Below, piece by piece: positions 18,462 through 27,836 of a stretch of 64,000 bases of DNA. The notes beneath the pieces are model-generated. The model was given only the letters and a program-made list of their open reading frames with translations, was not told the DNA's origin and did not search any database. Within the stretch, counting starts at the first letter, position 1. The number at the start of each line of letters is the position of its first letter. The position numbers and the translations under genes are program-made. This DNA is from an uncultured Pirellulaceae bacterium (lineage in GTDB: Bacteria; Planctomycetota; Planctomycetia; Pirellulales; Pirellulaceae): contig CALKCK010000036.1 in the NCBI GenBank assembly GCA_938083195.1, forward strand, positions 35,435-99,434. The letters are read 5' to 3'.

Positions 18462-19571
18462 ATGAAAACTAAACCGGTCGATAAATTTCTTTTAATTATC
18501 ACGATTTCAGCTTTTATATGCGGTTTTACAAAAGCCAATGAACGACAAGAAACCAAAAATCTTGCCGCTGATCCATGGAAAGTAATTCAACTCAACACGA
18601 AAGCGAGTCTTCGAGGACTGCATGTATTTTCGGAATCAACCATTTGGGCCAGTGGAACCGGCGGAACGATTGCCCACTCCACCAATGCCGGAAAAACATG
18701 GGATATCTGTGTTATTCCGGGCGCTGAAGAGCTTGATTTTCGAGATATTCACGCCATCAGCTCGCAAACCATCGTGGCCATGACTTCGGGCACGCCCGCC
18801 TGCGTCTATCGCAGTACCGACGGAGGTTCTAACTGGCGGCGAGTGTATGAAAATAAAGATGAAAAAATATTTCTTGATGCTCTTTCTTTTTTCAATCAAA
18901 AAGAGGGAATCATTATGGGCGATCCAATCGATGGGAAAATATTTCTTTTGAAGACCTCCGACGGGGGTAATTCTTGGAAACCAACAGACAACTCTCCGGA
19001 GACTTTACCTGGCGAAGCAGGATTTGCAGCCAGTGGAACCAACATGATCACGACTGCAGACTCAAACATTTTTATTGCTTTAGGTGGCGCACTTAAAGAT
19101 GAAGTCAGTGAAACAAGCCGAATTGCAATTTCTCGAGATGCTGGGAAACAGTGGGCGATGGCAAACGTACCCATTCCAAGAGACCCTTCGTCGGGAATGT
19201 TCTCAGTTTGTTTTTTCAATCAGAAATGCGGGGTGGTCGTTGGCGGCAATTACACATTGGCAGATAACGAAACTCATAATTACGCGGTATCCTCAGACGG
19301 AGGAATAACGTGGATAATTCCCAAAGGCGCAAAACCTCCCTCTGGCTATCGCAGTTGCGTCACTCGTGCTCGACATCGCGGTTTGCCCTGTGCAGTCACA
19401 GTAGGACCTGGCGGGACAGATATTTCTTTTGACCTTGGCCATACTTGGAAACGCATTTCTGAAACAGGATTTCACTCAATTCAATTTTCACCAAAAGGAA
19501 ACCAAGGATGGGCATCGGGAAGTGATGGACGCATTGGCCTTTGGCAACAACCAGACAACAAACAAAAATAA
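18462..19571 (+). CDS. Secreted BNR/Asp-box repeat protein
   Basis: Protein of 369 residues starting at the ATG at 18462, which has TAAGG upstream and opens a signal peptide; the open frame from 18291 would overlap the divergent PSD1 start. At least four Asp-box motifs are readable (STNAGKTW, STDGGSNW, TSDGGNSW, SSDGGITW), spaced as in six- or seven-bladed propellers of the sialidase/Ycf48-like superfamily. The sialidase arginine triad and catalytic residues are not evident, so it is better called a propeller protein of unknown role. It is followed 51 bp later by a cupin gene. Confidence 0.85.
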   Translation: MKTKPVDKFLLIITISAFICGFTKANERQETKNLAADPWKVIQLNTKASLRGLHVFSESTIWASGTGGTIAHSTNAGKTWDICVIPGAEELDFRDIHAISSQTIVAMTSGTPACVYRSTDGGSNWRRVYENKDEKIFLDALSFFNQKEGIIMGDPIDGKIFLLKTSDGGNSWKPTDNSPETLPGEAGFAASGTNMITTADSNIFIALGGALKDEVSETSRIAISRDAGKQWAMANVPIPRDPSSGMFSVCFFNQKCGVVVGGNYTLADNETHNYAVSSDGGITWIIPKGAKPPSGYRSCVTRARHRGLPCAVTVGPGGTDISFDLGHTWKRISETGFHSIQFSPKGNQGWASGSDGRIGLWQQPDNKQK

Positions 19572-19622
19572 CTAAACTCAGCAATTGCATCATCCAACCA
19601 AAAACCAGCAAGGGCTTATGCC

Positions 19623-19988
19623 GTGGATATTAAAAACCTCAATGTTGTTCCTTCGTTCACCACGAAGGATTCGTCCGAAATTCGCGAATTGTTATCTTAT
19701 CGAAATTCCTCCATTCGCAATCAAAGCCTCGCGGAAGCCCGCGTTCCCGTCGGCGGGCAGACGATCCCGCACTATCACATAAAAGCAGAGGAAATCTATT
19801 TCATCACCGAAGGCCAGGGAATCATGACGATCGAGGGCCAGACGCAGAATGTCGGTGTCGGTGATGCTGTCTCGATACCACCCGGCCAAATCCATCAAAT
19901 CACCAATGACGGCACGATCGCACTGCGGTTACTCTGCTGCTGTAGCCCACCGTACGAAGACGATGACACGGTTTTGATTGAATCATAA
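19623..19988 (+). CDS. Single-domain cupin protein
   Basis: Small beta-barrel cupin of 121 residues. The two cupin motifs are clear: motif 1 is PHYHIKAEEIYFITEGQG, with His-x-His and Glu metal ligands, and motif 2 is IPPGQIHQI with the third His. The start is GTG at 19623 with AAGGG upstream; the ATG at 19618 is out of frame. Such proteins bind a metal and act as sugar isomerases, dioxygenases or sensors. No specific activity can be inferred. It is probably co-transcribed with the BNR gene and convergent with the sulfatase operon. Confidence 0.85.
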   Translation: MDIKNLNVVPSFTTKDSSEIRELLSYRNSSIRNQSLAEARVPVGGQTIPHYHIKAEEIYFITEGQGIMTIEGQTQNVGVGDAVSIPPGQIHQITNDGTIALRLLCCCSPPYEDDDTVLIES

Positions 19989-20014
19989 ATTCTGTTGAAG
20001 CTGTAAAGAATCCA

Positions 20015-21907
20015 CTATTTCAATTCAATTTTAAAATCAGCGAAATCAGATTCCGTCGCCTTCACATAAAACCCTACCCAAGAAATTTCTTTCCATGCCG
20101 ATGGCAGAGGTGTCTCCACTGTTTTGCCATTGATGGTGGCAATTGCCAAATGCCGACCTAAATCAAATTCAACTTGGACATGAAATGTATCAAGCGGCTC
20201 AAAATCAGCGTCGACTTTGGCAAGCTCGCCGACATTCTGCCAACCACCACTAAACGCCACATGTTGATTCATTCCGATGGCTGTGCCAATTTTCAAGGTG
20301 TCTTGATTACTTGAATCGGAACCGAAAACGATCGCCGCATTTCGCGTCTTCCCCTTTTTTTGGTTGCTTTTATACGTCGTACTCAAGACGGCTTGACCGA
20401 CAATGGGAGAATCGAGCTTTCGCAATGCGAGGCCTTCTCCGGAAGCTTTCAATCGATATCCCAGATCGCAAGCAGTCACACTAACACCATTGACTTGGTG
20501 AAAGCGACCCGTGCTGTCGGTACCTGGCGGTGGGCTAGCGGTCTTGGTTGATTTTCGAGGTCGGGGTTTATCTTCTTTCCACCAGTCCGGGCCCTCTGTT
20601 AATACGGCGGCATCCATTTGAATTAATTGTTTTTTAAGTGATTCAAATTTAACTGGATGTTTCAATTGCAAATCGTCAGTTTCTTGCCAATCATCCCGGA
20701 TGTTATACAACTCAAACTGAGTCAAATTATCGGACGCCAATATTTTCCAATCGCCAACTCGCATGGCAACACGTGAGTTCTCAGGAGCCAAGTGATTTCG
20801 CCAATACAGTGGTTGCTCTCGCACGATCGGTTGATTTTCAAAGACCGGCAACATGCTTGCCCCGTCAATAGTTCGATCCTGTGGCAAAGGTATTTTTACA
20901 ATATCGCAAATCGTGGAAAAAATATCCGAACCAATCACTGGCGTATCACTTTGTGAACCTGCCTTCACGTGTCCTGGCCAGCGAATAATTCCCGGCACTC
21001 GGATTCCTCCTTCGTGAGACGCTCGCTTCCGGCCCCGTAACCCTCCCGTGGATCCTCGCGTTCTCCCCGACGTCCCTTTTCCCTCGGGTCCATTGTCGGA
21101 AGTGTAAATTACGAGCGTATCTTTTCGGTGCTCCAGACGATCCAAGCCCGCCATTAAAGTACCAAACGCATCGTCGAGTTGAGTTATGTTGCCGTGATGT
21201 TGCCGAATGCCTTCGTCTTCGATATCAGCGTAAGCCTGCATGTATTTTTCAGCCGATTCGATTGGCAAATGAGGCTCGTGAGTCCAGACGGTTAAGAAAA
21301 AGGGGCGGCTAGAATTTTCTCGAGACTCAAGCCAATGGATTGCTTCCTCCACACAAATCATGGAACTCGGCCCGGTCGCTTTGCCAATCGAATTTCCATT
21401 ACGAACAAAATTCTCCGGGTTCATGTGGTTGGGTACCGCATTGTTCTGCGTTGCCATCCAATGGTCGTATCCGTGATCATTTGGCTGAGGTTGCTCGTCA
21501 CTGTTGAATTTTCCGTTTAGATGCCATTTCCCAACGTGGCAGGTATCGTAACCACGTTCTTTCAATAGCTCCGCAATCGTAATTTCACTGGTTCGAAGAT
21601 GATACTGACTTCCCGGTGGTATCCATCGCCAAACGCCATTCCGATAGGGCGTTCGACCCGTCAAAATAGCAGACCGAGAAGGAGAACATACGCTGCAACC
21701 GGCGTAGCACTGCGTTAATCGCAAACCTTCGGTTGCAAACTGATCCAGATGAGGGCTTTGAATTCTTGGATGCCCATAGCATCCTAGGTCTCCCCACCCC
21801 TGATCGTCGGTAAGAAACACAACCACATTCGGTGGCTCTTCACTCAACAATACTGCCGGTGTCCAAATGGAAAAAAACGAACTTATCAAAACAAATAAAA
21901 TTCTCAT
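20015..21907 (-). CDS. Secreted arylsulfatase-type sulfatase with C-terminal beta domain
   Basis: Sulfate-ester hydrolase of 630 residues with signal peptide (1-22). Metal ligands D34/D35 lie in LTDDQGWGD. The formylglycine signature is C74-S-P-S-R with SAILTGR following, and KASHEGGIRVP and YTSDNGPEGKG are typical of arylsulfatase A-like enzymes. After a Pro-rich linker (about 452-465) a further ~160 residues look like a concanavalin-like/jelly-roll binding domain absent from minimal sulfatases. It is the last of four co-directional sulfatase genes, transcribed from around 26.9 kb. A sulfated polysaccharide or glycan substrate is inferred. Confidence 0.92.
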   Translation of the reverse strand: MRILFVLISSFFSIWTPAVLLSEEPPNVVVFLTDDQGWGDLGCYGHPRIQSPHLDQFATEGLRLTQCYAGCSVCSPSRSAILTGRTPYRNGVWRWIPPGSQYHLRTSEITIAELLKERGYDTCHVGKWHLNGKFNSDEQPQPNDHGYDHWMATQNNAVPNHMNPENFVRNGNSIGKATGPSSMICVEEAIHWLESRENSSRPFFLTVWTHEPHLPIESAEKYMQAYADIEDEGIRQHHGNITQLDDAFGTLMAGLDRLEHRKDTLVIYTSDNGPEGKGTSGRTRGSTGGLRGRKRASHEGGIRVPGIIRWPGHVKAGSQSDTPVIGSDIFSTICDIVKIPLPQDRTIDGASMLPVFENQPIVREQPLYWRNHLAPENSRVAMRVGDWKILASDNLTQFELYNIRDDWQETDDLQLKHPVKFESLKKQLIQMDAAVLTEGPDWWKEDKPRPRKSTKTASPPPGTDSTGRFHQVNGVSVTACDLGYRLKASGEGLALRKLDSPIVGQAVLSTTYKSNQKKGKTRNAAIVFGSDSSNQDTLKIGTAIGMNQHVAFSGGWQNVGELAKVDADFEPLDTFHVQVEFDLGRHLAIATINGKTVETPLPSAWKEISWVGFYVKATESDFADFKIELK

Positions 21908-21964
21908 GGTTTCTCTTTCGCAAATTGCGGCTGCGATACAAACAAAAATGGGTCGATTCCAAAT

Positions 21965-23482
21965 TTACTTTTTTGGTTGTTTTTTTCGTTTCTTTTGCTT
22001 GTTTGTCTTGGGTAAATCGTTGGTTCTAATTTCCGTCATTTTTAATTTCATTTTTGCTTTGAACCGATTGATTAACGGAGCGTGAACCGGATCTTTTGCC
22101 ACATTATTATATTGCTTGGGATCCAAATTCATGTCGTACAATTCGATTCCATTAGCTGCATCCTCCCCATACTGGATATAAGCCCAGTTGTTTTCTCGCA
22201 GTAAAAATCCCTTACGCATTGGCGCTACACTGAAAGCAGACTCCCTCACCGTTGCCTCCGGATTACTCAACATCGATTTGATGTTTTTACCTTGCAGCCT
22301 TTGCGGAACCTTGAGTCCGCACAGGTCAGCAACCGTTGGGTAAAGATCTAAAAGCTCAACAAGACTATTACAAACTCCAGGCACCTGATTAGGCATACAA
22401 ATAATCAAAGGGACTGCCGCCGATTCTTCACGAAGACTCACCTTGGCCCAAAAATCATGCTCGCCAAGATGGTACCCGTGGTCACTTGTAAAAATCACAA
22501 TTGTTTTTTCGCGCAACCCAGCGCCGTCTAGTGCGGCCATCACTTTTCCAACCTGAGCATCCATAAAGGCCACCGACGCAAGATACCCTCCCACTGCTTT
22601 CTTTTGCCGGCGAATATCCATTTTCATATTTTCGCTGGTCTTGTAGTTGACTCCCGCGCGAGGAGTGTCATCGCGATCTCCAGCAATTTTTTCTGGTAAT
22701 TCGATCTTCGAATACGGAAGAAAAGGCGGGAAATAACTACGGGGAGCAACAAACGGTACGTGAGGACGAACGAATCCTACACCTAGCCAAAATGGTTCAT
22801 CTTTATGGGCCTCAATAAGCTCGACCGCTTTCTTTGCCGCAAGTCCATCAGAGTGGACTTCGTCTCCTCCATCGGCTTCAACAACAATAAAATTGTTACC
22901 GCCTTTGGGTGGCTTTTTGCCATCCGGATTTCCCTCGAGCAGTTCAATATCCCCAGGAGCTTTCCACTCGGGTCCAGGGCAATTGAACCGTTCGGTCCAG
23001 GAAGCGGGGTCATCAGAACCGTCTGATCCCAAATGATCCTCGATACCAAACCCGACTTCGATTCCGCCCGGAACCCCCATATGAAAAAGCTTGCTGACCC
23101 GCGCGGTGTAATATCCGTTGTTTTTAAAATGCTGAGGCCACGTCGCGCGATCTCCAATTTTAGGCCGCGGGCTGTCATAACCAAGAACGCCTGTCGCATG
23201 TGGATAGTAACCCGACATAAATGATGCCCGCGAAGGACCGCAATATGTCCCCTGACAATAAGCCCGCGTGAAGCGAGTTCCTCGAGCAGCGAGCGCATCA
23301 ATGTTGGGTGTTTGACAGCGAGGATTTCCGTAACACGAAAGCGCTGTCGCTGTTAGATCATCTGAAATAATAAACAATACATTGTATTGAGAGTCGACCT
23401 CTTGTGCGGCTGACCGGTCCAAAGGAGTACCCTCGAACGACAGAAAAACTGTTAACAATACCGATGCGAGTGTAATTTTCAT
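21965..23482 (-). CDS. Secreted iduronate-2-sulfatase-like sulfatase
   Basis: Sulfatase of 505 residues with signal peptide (1-27). It has metal ligands D41/D42 (ISDDLTATALSCYGNP) and formylglycine motif C81-G-P-S-R. FVRPHVPFVAPRSYF, FTSDHGYHLGEHDFWAK and QYNNVAKDP-like text are characteristic of the iduronate-2-sulfatase-like branch, which is abundant in planctomycetes. It ends in a Lys-rich tail. It is separated by 57 bp from the downstream sulfatase and 64 bp from the upstream one, consistent with one operon. The real substrate is probably a sulfated algal or animal polysaccharide rather than iduronate specifically. Confidence 0.92.
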   Translation of the reverse strand: MKITLASVLLTVFLSFEGTPLDRSAAQEVDSQYNVLFIISDDLTATALSCYGNPRCQTPNIDALAARGTRFTRAYCQGTYCGPSRASFMSGYYPHATGVLGYDSPRPKIGDRATWPQHFKNNGYYTARVSKLFHMGVPGGIEVGFGIEDHLGSDGSDDPASWTERFNCPGPEWKAPGDIELLEGNPDGKKPPKGGNNFIVVEADGGDEVHSDGLAAKKAVELIEAHKDEPFWLGVGFVRPHVPFVAPRSYFPPFLPYSKIELPEKIAGDRDDTPRAGVNYKTSENMKMDIRRQKKAVGGYLASVAFMDAQVGKVMAALDGAGLREKTIVIFTSDHGYHLGEHDFWAKVSLREESAAVPLIICMPNQVPGVCNSLVELLDLYPTVADLCGLKVPQRLQGKNIKSMLSNPEATVRESAFSVAPMRKGFLLRENNWAYIQYGEDAANGIELYDMNLDPKQYNNVAKDPVHAPLINRFKAKMKLKMTEIRTNDLPKTNKQKKRKKQPKK

Positions 23483-23546
23483 GGGCTCCTCAGAGAACTT
23501 ATGATTGATTCGTGCATCACCTCATTGGCCGCCTGTGCTGCTGCCT

Positions 23547-24974
23547 CTATTTGGTAGTTGCAGGTGGCATGAATCGATGTTGACCTTTTTTCGCCGCTTG
23601 ATGACTTGCCCGCGTATCTTGCTCAATCCCGGGATCACCTTGATCCTGCATCCAACGATCAAGCTCCGCACTCATTTTATCAAGAGTTGCCTTATACTCC
23701 TGATCGAGTGCGAGATTGTTCATCTCATAGGCATCGCTAGTCAACCGATATAATTGCTCGGCAGGACGATGCATATAACGTTTTACCAATCCGTAAGTTC
23801 GCTCGTTTGCTGTCGAATCCCAAATCCAGGTGCCCCAATACGGATTGTTAAGAACGCCTTCGCCTTTGACTCCCATAAGATGTTTTTCAATGTAAGTTTC
23901 GGCGGGTGAGAGATTGCGAATGTAGTGAAACTCGCCATCGCAAACCGAGCGAATTGGATAGGCTGGTCCTTCGGGCACATTGTTGTGCATTCCAAAAACA
24001 TAGTCCCGATGACGACTGGAAGGTTGCATTAAAACCGATACAAAACTGGTTCCATCAAATGGCTGACCCTGACAATTTCCCCCACAGAGTTCCAAAACTG
24101 TCGGTAAAATATCCGCATATTGCACCAGCGCTTCCGTACGCGATCCTCCCTTAATTTTCCCTGGCCACCGAGCCATCAGCGCTGAATGGACACCTGTATC
24201 CCAGTTCGTCCATTTGCAACCGGGGAATTGGGCTCCTTGTTCCGATGTAAATAGAACCAGCGTGTTATCTGATTCGCCCGACTCCTCAAGAGCCTTGAGA
24301 ATCTCCCCCACCTGCCCGTCCATATAACTAATCTCAGCGAGGTACTTCCCAAAATCTTCGCGTGTTCTTTGAGTATCAGCAATATTTGGGGGAAGCTCTA
24401 AGTCGGCTGGCGGATAAACCGAAGCGTCTCCCATGACCCACGGTACATGCGGTTCCACCAAAGCCACGACTAGGCAAAACGGCTGATCAGTATTGCGAGA
24501 CATAAACTCTTTTGTCGCAGTTAGATCATGCGCGGACGTTGGATTCCGTACGCAATTTTTATCAAACCCGGCAATCGACTCAAACGGAAACGCTTTTTTC
24601 GGTAGCACGTGTACTTTACCGGCCAAACCGACTCGGTAGTTTAACTTCCGAAGGTAATGCGGCATGCTTTTTGTGCCCGGCCGGCTTGCCGAGTGATTCC
24701 AGGCACAGCCATTCCTCATTGGATATTGTCCGGTGTAGAGTTCTGCCCGACATGGCTGGCACATCGCCGTTGACAAATATGCACGATTAAATATCAGGCT
24801 TTCTTTTGAGAGTGCCTCGAGGTTTGGAGTTTTTGCATTTCGCCCTCCATACATTGGTAAGTCTGAAAATGTGCAATCATCTGCCATGATGATCAAGACG
24901 TTGGGACGATCAACCGCCTCCACATTCAACGGCAGCGCAAACAATAAACAAAGCAGAGCGAGTGTTTTTTTCAT
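23547..24974 (-). CDS. Secreted sulfatase with CQPCR active-site motif
   Basis: Sulfatase of 475 residues counted from the ATG that opens the signal peptide (MKKTLALLCLLFALPLNVEA); another in-frame ATG lies at 24989. The N-terminal metal site is MADDCTFSDLPMYGG. The formylglycine site reads C-Q-P-C-R (AELYTGQYP follows). It satisfies C-x-P-x-R but carries a second cysteine three residues after the first. FTSEQGAQFPGCKWTNWDTG replaces the usual SDHG motif. It is third in transcription order from the 3' end of the sulfatase run. Substrate unknown. Confidence 0.9.
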   Translation of the reverse strand: MKKTLALLCLLFALPLNVEAVDRPNVLIIMADDCTFSDLPMYGGRNAKTPNLEALSKESLIFNRAYLSTAMCQPCRAELYTGQYPMRNGCAWNHSASRPGTKSMPHYLRKLNYRVGLAGKVHVLPKKAFPFESIAGFDKNCVRNPTSAHDLTATKEFMSRNTDQPFCLVVALVEPHVPWVMGDASVYPPADLELPPNIADTQRTREDFGKYLAEISYMDGQVGEILKALEESGESDNTLVLFTSEQGAQFPGCKWTNWDTGVHSALMARWPGKIKGGSRTEALVQYADILPTVLELCGGNCQGQPFDGTSFVSVLMQPSSRHRDYVFGMHNNVPEGPAYPIRSVCDGEFHYIRNLSPAETYIEKHLMGVKGEGVLNNPYWGTWIWDSTANERTYGLVKRYMHRPAEQLYRLTSDAYEMNNLALDQEYKATLDKMSAELDRWMQDQGDPGIEQDTRASHQAAKKGQHRFMPPATTK

Positions 24975-25033
24975 ATTGAAATACAGCATGCAGGCAAACG
25001 AATTCGAAAAATCTCAATGAGTGAACGTGGTTT

Positions 25034-26863
25034 CTAGGGGGCACGTTTCTTCTTTGGTTTCGCAACTACGACGCCAAGATTTTCTTTCATGTTGGGCACA
25101 TATCCTTGGTGACTGAACTCGCATTTCTTCATTGCCTCAGAATAGGGTTCTGCACCATCACCAATCCAGTCGATAATATTGAGAACCTTAAGGGAAGCGT
25201 AGGAACTACCTGCAAGTAACCGATTCCAGCATGCTTGTGCAGACTCCTGATCTCCCGCTCGATATAAAATCCAAGCCGCCATCGCCTGGACGTGATGAGA
25301 TTTATCTTTCAAGCAGGCTTTCATTTTAGCCATATCGATCGAATTACCTTCCTGCAGGTTGAAACAACCCACGACTGCCCAATAACGGACACCCGAATCA
25401 TCGGCATTAAGATTCTCATAAAATACAGGGAGGTTTTTTGGATTGCTTTCCAGTGCCATCGCCGCCGCGGCCTGATAGGCGCGAAGATCGTACAGCGAAG
25501 GATCTCGTACCATTTCGTAGATCGTTTTTCCGCAGTCTTCCGACCGTTTTACGACTTCACTTTCTGGAATTAAACCAGAATCAAATTTCTCAACCTGCCA
25601 TTGATCCAACGCTTTACTTAATCGTTTTACATCGCTGGTATATTTCGGATCATCAATCAAATTATCAATATTGTCTGGATCAGCGGCGGTATCGTAGAGT
25701 TCCTCCATCGGCTTGGTTCCAAAAAACCGCCCCGTCACAGCATCAGTCTTGCCTTCTCGATGATGTTGATCCCAAGCTTGCGTTGCTTTCATTCGCCACA
25801 GGTAATTCAGCTTTTGCCCCCAAGGCGCATAAGGCATGTAGTTCCTGATGTACAGCAGTTTTCCGTCGCGAATCGCTCTTACATTGTCACAACGTTCGTC
25901 CATTCGTCCGCGAAAACTGACGTGATACTCACGAGATTCGGCATCCGGACCAAGGAAGACTTTTCCTTGCAGGTAATCTGGCGTCTCGGCACTGCAAATA
26001 TTCAACCATGTCTTCGTCATGTCCACAAAGCTAACGATTTCATTAACCTTGCTTCCAGGGTCAGCTGGGCGAAGGTGCTTATACTTTTCCGGAATCCGAA
26101 TGACTAATGGGCAATGCGTTCCACTGTTGAATAGAAATCGCTTGCTGCGAGCTAAAACGCCGCCGTGATCCGAATTATGAATGACGATTGTATTGTCCGC
26201 CATTCCGCTTTTCTCCAAATTAGCCAGTGCCAATCCGATATCGGCGTCCATTTTTTTCATCTGGTCGTGATAGTGGGCGTAGTTTTTTCGGATCTCCGGA
26301 ATGTCTGGATGGTACTTTGCCAGTCGCACATTCTCCGGATCATGAGTTGTATTATTTACATCGCCAAAGGCTTTTGATTCATGCGATTTCGTACTGTTAA
26401 TCACCATGAAAAATGGTTGATTATTTTTAAGCACTTTCCAATCGACCTTGTTGGTATCCCAAGGACTTTTATCATCGCGGCCACCGATGTTGTAATCTGT
26501 CTTTCGGGCGTTACCAACAAAATAGCCTGCCTCTTTTAAAAGGTCGGGATAGTATTTAATGGTCTCATGTGGAATTGGATATCGACTTCGCATCGGATGC
26601 GTTCCCATCGAAAGTGCGTGAACACCTGTAATCCAAGTACTTCGCATTGGCGCGCAAACCGGAGCGTTGGCGTAACAATGCATGTACTGAAACCCCTCGC
26701 CGGCGAGGCGATCGATGTTAGGTGTATCCGCATACGGATTTCCATAGCACCCAACCCAATTAATATTATTGTCTTCACAAGTAAGCCAAAGAATATTTGG
26801 TTTTTCCTCTGCCAAGGCAGTTCCGGCCATCAGAACAAAGAGGATCGCAATTAGTTTTTTCAT
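25034..26863 (-). CDS. Secreted sulfatase with C-terminal HEAT-like region
   Basis: Sulfatase of 609 residues with signal peptide (1-18). The metal site is LTCEDNNINWVGCYGNP (E30/D31) and the formylglycine motif is C70-A-P-M-R. HNSDHGGVLARSKRFLF holds the second metal-ligand region. Residues about 440-600 form short helical repeats resembling HEAT repeats (DSGVRYWAVVGCFNL, SHHVQAMAAWILYRAGD), a combination common in planctomycete sulfatases. It is the first gene of the four-sulfatase run. No sulfatase-maturing enzyme (FGE or anSME) is encoded in this window. Substrate unknown. Confidence 0.9.
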   Translation of the reverse strand: MKKLIAILFVLMAGTALAEEKPNILWLTCEDNNINWVGCYGNPYADTPNIDRLAGEGFQYMHCYANAPVCAPMRSTWITGVHALSMGTHPMRSRYPIPHETIKYYPDLLKEAGYFVGNARKTDYNIGGRDDKSPWDTNKVDWKVLKNNQPFFMVINSTKSHESKAFGDVNNTTHDPENVRLAKYHPDIPEIRKNYAHYHDQMKKMDADIGLALANLEKSGMADNTIVIHNSDHGGVLARSKRFLFNSGTHCPLVIRIPEKYKHLRPADPGSKVNEIVSFVDMTKTWLNICSAETPDYLQGKVFLGPDAESREYHVSFRGRMDERCDNVRAIRDGKLLYIRNYMPYAPWGQKLNYLWRMKATQAWDQHHREGKTDAVTGRFFGTKPMEELYDTAADPDNIDNLIDDPKYTSDVKRLSKALDQWQVEKFDSGLIPESEVVKRSEDCGKTIYEMVRDPSLYDLRAYQAAAAMALESNPKNLPVFYENLNADDSGVRYWAVVGCFNLQEGNSIDMAKMKACLKDKSHHVQAMAAWILYRAGDQESAQACWNRLLAGSSYASLKVLNIIDWIGDGAEPYSEAMKKCEFSHQGYVPNMKENLGVVVAKPKKKRAP

Positions 26864-27263
26864 ATCAAATCAAAATCGCCGAAGGATAGAATCATGAACT
26901 GCAGACACACGATTGCCTACGGTAAAACTGATGGTTGAACTTGTCGAATTATTTGAACCAAAATCGCTCATCCAACTCTCTACTACGTTTTTAAACCGTC
27001 GAGTTCTTCACCGCCAACAAAAAACGGCAAAAGGGACTTTGATTTAAAAAAAACCGCGGATAAGTAGTTTTTGGCACCATTACGAAAGTCGCTCTCGTAG
27101 GCAATGCACCGGAAGTGACATTTCGAGAACTATGAACTTGAACCTGGGATGGACCTCGTATTTTACTGTTTCCCAAATTGAGTTTCGGCAAAAAAAAGAA
27201 CGGTGGGAAAACCCCACCGTTCTTATTTAGCTCTTGACCCACTTTACCGCTTATTATCGCTTA
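26864..27263. other. Intergenic region holding sulfatase-operon promoter side and a terminator
   Basis: This 400-bp gap lies upstream of the first sulfatase and downstream of the small secreted protein, both on the minus strand. It contains the strong terminator at 27191-27224. The sulfatase promoter should lie in 26864-27150, but no consensus element is clear. No protein-like open frame is present. Confidence 0.5.
27191..27224 (-). terminator. Intrinsic terminator of the 97-residue secreted protein gene
   Basis: A 12-bp perfect stem (AAGAACGGTGGG at 27196-27207 with 27213-27224) encloses a 5-nt loop. On the minus strand it is followed by a T run (the A run at 27191-27197). It lies 40 bp past the stop codon at 27264. 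Confidence 0.9.
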
Positions 27264-27267
27264 TTAT
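27248..27267. repeat. Perfect 10-bp tandem duplication across a stop codon
   Basis: CGCTTATTAT is present twice in tandem (27248-27257 and 27258-27267), followed by another CGC. The second copy covers the stop codon of the minus-strand gene (27264-27266). Confidence 0.8.
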
Positions 27268-27557
27268 CGCCGTCGCAATCTTACCGTTGACGCGCGAACC
27301 ACGTCTTTTGGCAAGGGAGTCGGATTGCCCCTGTAGTGATTGCGCCGAATCGCATTTCCGTAGAAATGTAGAGGACGATACGGACGATCATTAATGTGGG
27401 TGTTCTTAATTACGGAACGGTCATTACCTCGCGCCAAGACGTAAGGATACCACTCTGGCTCCTGCGCCTGAGAAATTGTCGGTACCCAAGCCTGTACCAG
27501 CAACGCAAGAATGAAACAGCAAGGAACATACAAAATAGTTAATTTACAATATTTCAT
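27264..27557 (-). CDS. Small secreted protein of unknown function
   Basis: A 97-residue protein with an N-terminal signal peptide (hydrophobic residues about 7-31, ending near SQAQ). The mature part is rich in Arg, Tyr, Pro and His (YPYVLARGNDRS, RPYRPLHFYGNA, RRNHYRG) and ends RLRRR. It has its own strong terminator, supporting a real gene. I do not recognise a named domain. Similar short basic Tyr/Arg-rich exported proteins are frequent in planctomycetes; the role is unknown. Confidence 0.7.
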   Translation of the reverse strand: MKYCKLTILYVPCCFILALLVQAWVPTISQAQEPEWYPYVLARGNDRSVIKNTHINDRPYRPLHFYGNAIRRNHYRGNPTPLPKDVVRASTVRLRRR

Positions 27558-27734
27558 GGCTACATCCTGTCTCTAAAAACTTCTGGTTCCATTCGCAATC
27601 TCGAACTCCCTCAACACACCTTTAGATACACTCCAATAGAGATTCGTGAGAAATAAAAAACTAGATTTCAAAGCACTTTGATTGCGCCTCGATCCGGTCA
27701 CAACGCCTAGCGACCGCAGCGCGCCCATGCCGGT

Positions 27735-27740
27735 TATAAT
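27735..27740 (+). promoter_or_regulatory. Possible -10 element upstream of the PhoD-like gene
   Basis: A consensus TATAAT lies 97 bp upstream of the ATG at 27837 in otherwise GC-richer sequence. No good -35 hexamer is seen at 16-18 bp spacing, so this is a weak call. Confidence 0.25.
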
Positions 27741-27836
27741 AAATTTGACCGACGCGACCCTGAGGCAATCTGGGGCTGCTCTAATGAATGTGTCGAGAGC
27801 CTGTAAAATTTATTAATCACCCGCGGTGTAAATGCC

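Noticed and set aside
27248..27267. Programmed readthrough or frameshift site at the stop of the small secreted protein
   Set aside because: The tandem CGCTTATTAT covers the stop codon, but the frame beyond has no protein-like continuation and runs into the terminator.
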